Shown here: positions 55,411-64,000 of the stretch, one piece after another
How positions within the stretch are numbered: the first letter of the stretch is position 1
Layout of the letters: each line of letters starts with the position of its first letter
Translations under genes and position numbers: made by a program
Source of the DNA: Pinus tabuliformis
Lineage: Eukaryota > Streptophyta > Pinopsida > Pinales > Pinaceae
NCBI GenBank assembly: GCA_031772625.1
Contig: CM062805.1
Coordinates: 799,059,119-799,123,118, forward strand
Length of the DNA stretch: 64,000 bases
Direction of reading: 5' to 3'
Notes under the pieces: generated by a model
Told to the model about the DNA's origin: nothing
The model's database searches: none
What the model saw: only the letters and a program-made list of their open reading frames with translations

Positions 55411-56149
55411 TGTTACAAAATCAGAAAGGCATAAAGATTTTCTTACATTGATGATTATTTGTGATATCCTTATAGTTTTATTATCTTCTCTTTATATTCT
55501 TCTTTTATCTTTGTTTCATCATAGCAATCATCAAATAAAAAACATGAAAATCAACTACACCAGATGTAGGCACTCATCTAGGGTTAAAACCCCTCTCGAG
55601 GGGAAACTCCAGTCAAACTCTTCCACTAATCAAATTGAGATAGACCAAGACCTTATACCTGACCAAAATACCTTCCTTCTCCGCCAAGTCCACCTTCCAA
55701 GATGATTCAACAAACTTCAGTAGTTTCTTCTTTTCAAATAGCTTTTGCCCAACAACAATCCAGAATTTCGGTCCCAAGCTTCAGAATTTCGGCCTTATTG
55801 CAGCCCAACAACTTCGACCTCCCCAACAACTTCAAAATTTCACATGTGTTAGAGTAGAGAGAGAGAATTCAACTTCTTTTTGCTTGACAAAGACTTCCTT
55901 CTCCTTCTCTAGTTTTTTCTTCCTCTTCCTTGGACTTCACACCCTTTTTTTGCCTCCACCTATTGCAGATCGAACTTGTTGAGAATGTACTCCAAATGAG
56001 TCGAGTTTCTGCCCTTTTATAGTGGATTTTGCCTCCCTAATTAGGCCAACTTGTCCAGGTTGAGGCTGACTTGGTGGAGGAGGCCTAAATGACCTATTTA
56101 CGTAAAAAAGAACTTTCTTGATTGATAAAGCCCAAGAAAGGTCTATTAC

Positions 56150-56830
56150 ATTATGATATGGACAAGGACACTTGACATAAACCCTAGAAGCTTACAATGG
56201 AGGCTTTGACCTAAAAATTATTGACCCAAGCATGAAACCCTTGCTTTAATAAGTCAATTTGTCTTACAATAAAATTTTCTTTTTCTTTTGACAAATATAT
56301 TACATCATAACTCAAATATAATTATGAAGATTGACACTAGTTACATTCTTCAACAATTTCATCTCTCATCATCACTTGGATTTGGCATATATCTTTCTAA
56401 ACATTTTAGACCTGCAATTTGTGGAATGATTTGGATGATTAAATGCATTTTGATGTGTGGAATATGTTTGCTATCTCTCTTGGAGCTTCCATTTTGCAAA
56501 TATGATGGATGAATATACTCTCTTGTCATGTAAGTGCTCTTTTCATGTGAATTACTTGATAATTTATGTCTAATGGATGGAACACCATGCTTTGATTTTG
56601 ATTGTGCCCTAAAATTAATGTGAATTCATGAAACACTTGTAACCTTGGTTCATTGCATATGCTATTAATCTTGGAAAGAAGAAGGAATTTTCCTAGGGGT
56701 AGGTTATGCGCCTTTTACCTTGAAACTCTATCAAATCTTGCATATCGAAGTATAAAAGTCTAAAGTTGCCATGTAGTTGCATCCATTAGTAGTAAAGTTG
56801 CTTCTTTAGGCCTCCTTGAAGAGTGAAGTT
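56150..56830 (+). repeat. Family D repeat fragment
   Basis: It shares GATGGATGAATATACTCTC followed by CATGTAAGT (56500-56540) with 31480-31515, and CTAGGGG.AGGTTATG..CTT text near 56695 with 31670. It represents the far end of the D repeat. No coding frame. Confidence 0.45.
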
Positions 56831-57843
56831 TGCAAATATTGATCATTTTGATGATTAAGTTCGATTCAAATTCGAATTTTTTGATAAAATTCGAATGGGG
56901 TTCGCCATTAAATTCGAATATATATATATAAATAATGTTTTTAATATAATCCAATATAATATTTGTATATTAAATTTGTAATCCCTTATATACACAAACA
57001 TTATTATATTTAACATAAAATTTAATTGAACTTAATATGCATCTCATTATAATATTAATATATTATTTTTTAATATATGTAAAAGAATAATAAATAAATA
57101 AAGTAAATTTTTTATAATACAATTTTAATGAGAAAAGATATTCAAATAAAATTTAGTATATAATTCATTATTATGAATATATTATTTTTTTAACATGTAT
57201 CTAAAAGCAAATTATAAAATTATATGAATGTGATTCAAATTTTTTAAAAAGGGGCAAAAATGAAAAAGTTAAAAGTTTGTTGACTAATTTACCATCGTGT
57301 CTCTCTTGGCGAGGGCATAACCTACCGAAGTTTGAAGTTGGGTCTCTAAGCAATTGCAGTTCCTTCAATGGTATTTTTTATTTTTTTTATGTACAAATCA
57401 TCGAAGGCCGATACGTTGAAGGCTCTCTTATAACAACCCACGTTTTCTGGGAGAACCGCCCAATGGCTTCTGAAACTGTCAGATTTTTCACGATGGCTCC
57501 CATACAAGATATACTAGATGTATGCGCACGCTGTCATTTGTATGCTGTACAACCCAAACGAAAAGGGATTGGAACTCTAAAATTGAAATATGGCGGGCAA
57601 ACCTTGTAATGCGGAGAGATTGGAACTCCAAAGTTGGAATATGACAGACCCTGCAACGCAAAATAAGGCAAGCAAAAAATTGAACATGCACATAAATTTA
57701 TCGAACTTAACACGTAAAATATGGCACGCAAAAAATCGAACATGAACCAAAATTTATCGAACTTAACCCAAACCTGAAATTTTTTTTGAGGTTCGCCGAA
57801 GTTCGAACCTCAAGGTTCAAGTTCGATGAACCCTGTGACACTG
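56830..57843. mobile_element. Candidate hAT-like element with TTCGAA-rich ends
   Basis: The right end, read on the minus strand, begins CAGTGTCACAGGGTTCATCG at 57843 and abuts copia B-type sequence at 57844. Both ends are rich in TTCGAA/AATTCGAA words (56860-56925 and 57780-57835). The centre is very AT-rich (56930-57240) and includes a two-copy repeat of about 48 bp (GGCA(A/C)GCAAAAAAT.GAACATG, 57665-57770). A left terminus and an 8-bp duplication were not confirmed; GTTGCATC near 56776 resembles GTTGTATC at 57844 with one change. Confidence 0.35.
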
Positions 57844-58188
57844 GTTGTATCTACCGTACTCCCTATGCTAGGATGATCTCCATTGATCTAGGATCAATGA
57901 TACTGGTTTGGGACCAGTGAGAGCGGTACACCCTCTGAAACTAACTTCGGGTCAGTAGAGGATTGGTCTGGGACCAGTGAAAGTGGTACACACTCTAGAC
58001 TGACTTCGAGTCAGTGGAGGATGGTATGAGACATCCTCGATCACTTCTTCTTCATAGTTCGAGCAGAGCAGAACATAACAAAGCAAAGCAGAGCAAGGGT
58101 CAAGTTGTATAAGGCAGTGTCTTTGATGGATGAATAGTAGTGACGATTAGACGAATTGCAGATGGAGTTCTCCCTATTTGAGAGGGAG
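57844..58188 (+). other. Copia B-type 3' internal region
   Basis: It matches the region 38480-39326 of copia B but has only about two of the GGTCTGGGACCAGTG repeat units. It ends in GAGAGGGAG before the LTR. It belongs to another, truncated family B element. Confidence 0.75.
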
Positions 58189-59088
58189 TGTTAAAATTGG
58201 CAACTAGGGCCAAACTCCATGTGTGTCACCTTATTCACGGCTGATAATATTTTTCCTAGATTCCTCTCGTCGAGAGGTGTAGGATTGATCTAAAGATCAT
58301 TCGTTTCCAATAAGTATTTATGGAGATATGAATTTATTTTGATTATTGACAAATTATCAAAGTCGGCCAGCAACTTATGTAGGCTCAGACGCCCAACAGA
58401 CACATCTATTCACCTTCAACGTTTGGATATAAATACAGGATGACTCCTCCTCATTTGGTCACTCACTTCTCATCATATCTCTCTCTCTCTCCTGCGCAGA
58501 AAAAGAGTCTCTTCTCTGACTTGCGCAGAAAGGCACTCTCTCTCACATGTGTGAAAAGAAGGACGTAGATTTCTTGGACTGGTGCACGACGAAGTCTTGG
58601 ACTGATGCGCGGTGAAGTCTTGGACTGGTGCGCGGCGAAGTCTTGGACTGATGCGCGGCGAAGTCTTGGACTGGTGCGCGGCGAAGTCTTGGACTGGTGC
58701 ACGGCGAAGTCTTGGACTGGTGCACGACGAAGTCTTGGACTGGTGCACGGTGAAGTCTTGGACTGGTGCACGGTGAACGACTCACTGGTGGAGACTTGAC
58801 GAGTTTGATCTAGGGTTTGTTGTTGCTGATATAAATCAGATCTTTGTACTATTTCTCTCTGCTGAATTATTGAAGATAAAAGAAGATTTGATCAAAGGGT
58901 TTCCCCATATTGGGGTTTGTCCCTGGCTAGCCGCCACATCTTGTGTCTCTTGTCTTGGCTTGTTTTCTGTTGATCGTTTAAATGTTCTATCTGCACTTTA
59001 CTTAATGTACATGTGATTGCTAATCTGTGGATAATAATAAGAAAGATAAGTAAACTGCTCTAAGCATAGAACATACCATAACTTAACA
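58189..59088 (+). repeat. Copia B LTR (900 bp) with a 23-bp minisatellite
   Basis: TGTTAAAATTGG to ACTTAACA, with the TATA box (58428-58435), the CTCTCTCTC tract and the TGCGCA words in order. Where other B LTRs have the GATGCCGGT repeat, this copy has about nine units of CTTGGACTGGTGC(A/G)CGGCGAAGT (58576-58790). It is the 3' LTR of a truncated element. Confidence 0.88.
58576..58790 (+). repeat. 23-bp tandem repeat in a copia B LTR
   Basis: About nine units of CTTGGACTGGTGCGCGGCGA-AGT type with few differences. Because 23 is not a multiple of three and the unit has no stop, reading frames stay open on both strands; they should not be annotated as genes. Confidence 0.9.
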
Positions 59089-60000
59089 CATATGAGCAAG
59101 ATGAGTGGTTCACCTTCTCTTGTGGATGCCCCAACATACATCCTACCCATGTAGTCCGAGACTCATGGGAAGTACCTCTCATTTGGCCAATGAGTTGGGA
59201 AAAGAGGATAGGGACCCTAGCAGTACAGATGGATGCATCGTATACTGTTGTACTCCCTATGTCTAAGATGCATGATGTTCAACAACTTGATCTAGGATCA
59301 AGTCTAGTAGGGGTTTTACCCCTGGACATGAGGATTTGCCTCTGTTATTCTTGATGAGCATGTCAGGGTCTTGTGACCCACCCTATTTCAATCCTTATAG
59401 TGTGATCCTTGCCCTTGCGATAAGTTGATCTCGCATATTGGATAGAGGGTTGAGCTGGGCTCCCTGATGTGGTTTCAGGTTGAGTAGGGCTCCTTGATGT
59501 TGTTCTGGATTGAGCTAAGCTCTCTGATGTTGTTGTTGGTTGAGCTGGGCTCCCATTGTGATGTCAGATTCTTCTTCTTCTTTAGATTCAAGATTGTTCA
59601 ACAAATGGAGATGAGTCGAAACGAGTTATGCCCTAATGACGAGAATAAATACTATATTAATTACTGGATATAGGGTGGACGCTAGATGTTCCCCTATGAT
59701 GATAGATAAGTTGAGTTCCCCTATGATGGTTCTTCTTCTTCAACTAATAATTGAGTTATGATGAAATATGATGGATGTCTTTGATATGTCTTCGAGACTA
59801 ATAGGGTTTGGAGGGTTGATCTCCCCTATCCTTGGTTATGGATTCCTCTTCTTTCACAAGATGATATGAGATGGGCCTTTTCGATGATGTAGTTGTCTAT
59901 TTTCCACTGGACTGAAATTTCAACCCTTGAGATTTGTCATGATGCAACTATGATAAGACATGAGGCTTATAATGGAAATTCCTCCCTAGCCGAGAGGGAG
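59089..60000 (+). other. Copia C-type 3' internal non-coding region
   Basis: It contains GTCCGAGACTCATGGGAAGTA (also at 38392 in copia B), GTGTGATCCTTGCCCTTGCG and repeated TTGAGC(T/A)(G/A)(A/G)GCTC(C/T)CTGATGT units (59450-59560). It ends in GAGAGGGAG. There is no coding frame. It adjoins the B LTR directly, so it marks a truncated element of another family. Confidence 0.65.
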
Positions 60001-61480
60001 TGTTAAATTGTGGGAAACTTTGTGAAAAATTTCCCTTGATTTCCAAGGATGAAATTCAAAATTAAAATTGGCATAAATTTGTATTTTGAAAATGTGAATT
60101 AAAATTAACAAGTGTCTCACGCCAACAATATTCAAAGGTCGACTTTAATCTTTGGAGGGAAAAGTGTTTATGAAGTTCAAAATTTTCAAGGTCGGCTTCA
60201 AGGTCTCATGTCGACTTCCTCCAAGGGATGTGACCCTTCGCCAATAGCAAATAACTATAAATTCCCGATTGATTTTATTTCAAAGTGCAATTCGTACAAC
60301 ATGAGTTCAACCATCTTTGTCTCTGTAATTTCGCAAGGGTTAAGATTCAACTCAGGGTCTCGTCTCTCTTTATGGATCATATCTTCGCACTTCTCTGTTA
60401 CAGGACTTCGCATATATCTTTGTCTCAAGATTTTCGCATCTCTCTTTGTCACAAGACTTTGTCTCTCCCTATGTTTTCTGGTCGGCATATATAACTTCGC
60501 ACTTATGATCATGGTCTCAATTTTCTTCACTATATTTAATATGGATTTGGCATGTGTTTGATCTTGCATTGTTTGAGACATTCTTGGCATTGTTGCTCAT
60601 ATTAGATATATGGCATCTCTGTGTTGGTTTACGTAGCATCTCTAGATTGGTATGTCTACTCTTTGTTGTGCTTGGCATATTCCCATGGCACCTCTGTTGT
60701 TCGCACTATGATATCTCTACTGCCGGCTTTATGATACCTTTGATATGGTAGAGTTGTTGTTCGCTCTATTGCTCCACAGTTGCATTATATGTATGGATCC
60801 CTGTTGACATTACTTGTATGGATCTCTATTACATTTATCGATGGCACCTCTGCATTATATATCATTCTGAGTTATACAGGGATCGATTTTCTCATTCACA
60901 GTTGGTTCTCAGCAGTGGCATATGACCCTTGGCAATGTCATATGGTTGTAGCTTTTGGTTGTGGTTCTTAGCACAATGACCTTTGTCCAGCAACATTGTA
61001 TATATTGATGGTTTTAGTATAGTACTCACAACAGTATGATATCTATAGCTGCTTTGCACAGTCATCACAGTATCTCAGTTGTATTTCAGTTACACAGTGG
61101 TATGTTTGACATCACCGTTGTATGGCATCATAGTTCCTCACTGATGGTATAATGACTATATGGAGAGTTCTTGATGAATCTTGTTCAAAAACGAAGTTGT
61201 GAACCAGACTTGCAAGGGTTTTTGAGCAGATGTTTGTTCTTTGTATCTCTCTGTTGAACTTTCAATGACAATCTAATAGAAGAAGAATTTGGAAGGGTTT
61301 TCCCCCTTTGCAGGGTTTTCCCCTCTTCTCTGACCAAATCTTAGTGTCTCTTGTGCATGCTTTTCTTCTTATGTTCTTTTATATTTTGTTGTTATGACGA
61401 TGTCATTGTTCTTTCTGTATAATTGCCAATGATGTTTAAATACAATTGGGTGAATATAATGAAATACAATTATCTAAAGC
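60001..61480 (+). repeat. Copia C-type LTR (right end approximate)
   Basis: It begins TGTTAAATTGTGGG after the polypurine tract. Near its end it shares CAATCTAATAGAAGAAGAAT, GGTTTTCCCCCTTTGCAGGG and GACCAAATCTTAGTGTC with the LTR at 5572-6590. The middle has many GGCA(C/T)(C/A)TCT and GTATGG words. No coding frame is convincing and the right terminus is not sharp. Confidence 0.6.
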
Positions 61481-61509
61481 AAAGAACAATGTGGGCCTCA
61501 AAAATTTAA

Positions 61510-62214
61510 CAGGGGGATGCGCTTCCTTGTGCCCCCATGCTCCTGGGATGGGGAAACTCCTGGGGAAATGTTTCCCCATGTCCCCTTTTTTGGGGAAACT
61601 CAAGGAAACTCTGGGGGGACTTTTTTCTGGTGACGAAACGCATCTCCCTTGTGGGGGGGATGCAAGAAGGACGCAAGGGCATCCCCCCAAAGTTTTTCGC
61701 TAATAACAATAAAAAACATAAGAAATTTACAAATTAAAAATAAAAATAAAAATAAAAATGATTTTTGTGTTTCACTTCTTTCTATGTTTACTTTTAGTTT
61801 AGTATTCTATGGCTATTTTAAACTTCAGCATAATGTCATTGTCATATGATGAATTTACTTTTCGATGTGCATTGCATAATTTCAATTGTCAAATGATGAA
61901 TTTAATATAGATGTACCTTGCATAATATTAATGCCCATTGCCAAATAATGAATCTAGATGGAACATTGCATAATGTCAAATGATGGATTCAATTTAGTAA
62001 TTTACTTTTAGATTTACATCAATGATTGCAGAAATGTCAAATGATAATTCTAATTCATAAAAGTCTAATACAAAATGATGATCATATTTAGATGTACATT
62101 TCATAATTATTAATATTTACTATTTACTAATTTAGTTATTGACATATTGTTGGGATTTTTTTTTTTAATATTAAATTTGTAATAATTTGTGACCCTGACA
62201 TCGCCTGTTTCCCT
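61510..62214. mobile_element. Candidate hAT-like element with GGGGAAAC-rich end
   Basis: The left end CAGGGGGATGCGCTTCC is followed by about 180 bases rich in GGGGAAAC and its complement GTTTCCCC. The right end, read in reverse, is CAGGGAAACAGGCGATG at 62214. Flanks are AAATTTAA (61502-61509) and AAATTTCT (62215-62222), matching at six of eight positions. The interior is AT-rich without a transposase frame. Confidence 0.4.
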
Positions 62215-63790
62215 GAAATTTCTCTAAATTTTGGTGTTGCTTATATACATGCCCCTTTTGTCTCGGTGGAACATTGTTTATTTCCAAAGATTGCTGGTAA
62301 TGAAATCTCTCTTGATGTTATTTTCCATTAAATCGTTCAGAAATTCAAGCTAGCCTCATCGATCCTTAGATTGGAGGTGAGACGAAGATCTTCATGGACC
62401 TCAGCTTGCTTCTTTCATTAAACCTTAGTGAGGATAGGAATTACATGTTTGTCAATTTCAATTCTTGTGCTTGGAGAGAGATGTTGAAAATTCTCCTTGA
62501 TGTTATTCCCCAATTCGTTCATCCTATTGCATTATGATTCTTTGTGGCAATTCATTAGAGTTGCTGCTATGTTCTCTTTGTGGAAACTGCTTTGTAATTT
62601 TTTATTCAAGAATGTTCCTATTACTGTTTCTGCATTTCAAAGGTTGTGGATGGACAAGGTATGTTCTCGAGCTTATTAAAAATGCCAAAAGCATCACTAT
62701 TTTGGTTCACTCAGAGCTTATTGCTGCTTTAACTGCAACAATATAGATGATGCTATAATTGTACATTCCACTCTACTAGTATGAATACTATCCTTGTACA
62801 TATTGTTTTTCGTATAATATAAAAGTATTCCTTGGAAAAAAAACTAACAGAAGATGCTAAAGATAGTCAAAGGTAGTTGTGTTTTTGGTAGATTTTTTAA
62901 TGGCAGGAATCATTTCAATCCAGTGAAACATTTATGCGTCAAATCATAATGTTGAAGGCAGTGAAATGGCAAATTAATATTTTTTGCACAATTTTTTTAA
63001 TAGTTTTCTCCAATTAGAAGAGAAATAGTTGGAAAGAAAAAGTCCATATTCAACAGAGTCAGATATAGAGTAACATCTGGACTTTTTGATGTTTCGCATG
63101 CTCAGTACACACACTTGAGATGTGTATTTGACATGTATTATTAATTTGAATGTTATTGTTCATAATTAAATATGTATATAAACTCGTTGATTAAATGATT
63201 GCATGATTTGAATGTTATTGTTCATGATTAAATATGTATATAAACTTGTTGATTAAATGATTGCATGATTTGATTATTTTTTTATTAATTTCTTTAAATC
63301 ATTTTTAAATTTAATTTTAAATTTTTTCACTTAATTTATTGTTAATATATTTGATAAAATTAAAATTATGATAGTTGTCTCTAACAAAACTATTATTTCT
63401 CCATTTTTTCATAATGTTTAACTGAGCATAGATGCAATCGTGTGAATACTTAGAGATCCATTTCAATTGCCATTTAAATTGAAACCACTATGTTTAGAAA
63501 ATAATCGTTAATCATTAAAAATGTTGAACTCTAGGATTGGAGTAAGAGAAATATATTTCCAATAATTTAGTTATACATGTCATTTTATATCGATATGAAG
63601 TTTGGTCTTGCAGTGTCTCATCTAAGAGTATGTTAATGATAAATATCTTTACACATCGTCAAGGACGATATGGTGAAGCTACATAACTCGTCTGAACATA
63701 TACATTTATGGTTGTTGGTTCTTGATGAAAAGTCCATTGTCTTACCATGAAATGAATCTTCGTGGCTAATTGGTTAGTTCATGTATTTAG
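62215..63790 (+). other. 3' end of the 37-kb FAAH intron
   Basis: AT-rich sequence without a recognised gene. A 62-bp direct duplication is at 63144-63267 (TTTGAATGTTATTGTTCATRA followed by TTAAATATGTATATAAACT). It ends at the acceptor TGTATTTAG before exon g. Confidence 0.55.
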
Positions 63791-63866
63791 GATCAGTGCG
63801 CATGCCAGCAGCACTGTGTGGTGTAGTCGGTTTGAAGCCCACGTTTGGACGCATCTCTCACGACGG
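63791..63866 (+). CDS. FAAH: FAAH exon g (phase 1 to 2): nucleophilic serine
   Basis: Exon of 76 bases after TATTTAG, read as (G)[20 protein letters not shown] then ISHDG. The Ser codon at 63793-63795 follows DGGG from exon f, giving DGGGSVRMP. That Ser is 24 residues after the cis-Ser (Ser281 to Ser305 in Arabidopsis FAAH) and is the acyl-enzyme nucleophile. The match in phase and sequence with exon f shows both ends belong to one gene despite 37 kb between them. Donor GG|GTAAAT. The remaining half of the enzyme lies beyond the right edge. Confidence 0.95.
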
Positions 63867-64000
63867 GTAAATATCATTGTATTATAGTGGAGACAAATTA
63901 CTCTGAAATATGAGATATCCAATTACATTGGTCGTTTCTGGATTGCTGAATTGAAAAACTGTGATGGAGTTCTTTTGGACTTGCAACGTGCTGAACTTAC

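Larger units (their letters stand above)
52700..56100 (-). mobile_element. Copia I: gag only, no polymerase (limits approximate)
   Basis: On the minus strand an LTR (from 55411 rightward, outer end unresolved near 56100) is followed by a PBS and a gag pseudogene (54476-55400). After that come about 1.7 kb of non-coding sequence with AAACCCTA hairpins and two polypurine-like tracts (complements of CCCTCCCTCTTAACTGGGG at about 52724 and CTCCCTCTCAACTTAGGG at about 52770). No protease, integrase or RT text was found, so it seems to be a non-autonomous, gag-bearing derivative. Confidence 0.55.

Noticed and set aside
58463..58799. Proteins made of HQSKTSPCTSPRLRRAPVQD-type repeats
   Set aside because: They arise from a 23-bp minisatellite without stop codons in an LTR; all frames on both strands are open for the same reason.

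Overview
The window looks like nuclear DNA from a land plant with a large, retrotransposon-filled genome, most likely a gymnosperm. That identification is an inference. It rests on one plant gene with introns of 10.9 kb and 37.2 kb, on many old and nested LTR retrotransposons, and on a 5S-rRNA-like segment whose box A spelling (CAGTTAAGCGCGCTTG) resembles the GC-rich form I associate with non-flowering plants. No bacterial, organellar or viral genome region was recognised.

The host gene is a plant fatty acid amide hydrolase (FAAH, amidase-signature family) on the + strand. Seven consecutive exons (14171-14231, 14505-14692, 14924-15053, 25905-25982, 26099-26246, 26487-26599, 63791-63866) join in frame with GT..AG introns and encode about 264 residues, roughly the second and third fifths of the protein. 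The N-terminal exon(s) were not found, and the C-terminal half lies beyond the right edge. The catalytic Lys, the cis-Ser and the nucleophilic Ser are all present with plant FAAH spacing (76 and 24 residues). The nucleophile sits in its own exon, beyond the 37,191-bp intron.

Nearly everything else is transposon sequence. Region 1-6600 is a mosaic of three truncated Ty1-copia elements, here called families A, B and C. Region 6600-10084 holds a non-coding repeat (family D) and an unresolved stretch. A solo Ty3-gypsy LTR with a perfect 5-bp target duplication follows at 10085-11378. The 10.9-kb intron contains a decayed chromovirus on the minus strand (15577 to about 23775), itself interrupted by a solo LTR, and a 214-bp hAT-type MITE with an 8-bp target duplication.

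The 37-kb intron contains, left to right: an LTR with PBS (27842-29298), a D repeat, and a four-level nest. In the nest, copia A (about 32690-48760) is interrupted by copia B (34459-48574), which is interrupted by copia G (39949-48176), whose gag-pol is split by a 1722-bp insertion of four 5S-rRNA-derived repeat units (44262-45983). Further right are a gypsy gag fragment, another D copy, a copia with gag but no pol, three candidate terminal-inverted-repeat elements, and further B and C family ends.

The most unusual structure is the 5S-derived insertion: three 437-bp head-to-tail units plus one inverted unit, forming exact-length 403-bp inverted arms, carried inside the youngest-looking retrotransposon. 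None of the retrotransposon reading frames is intact, and the only gene likely to be under selection is FAAH.
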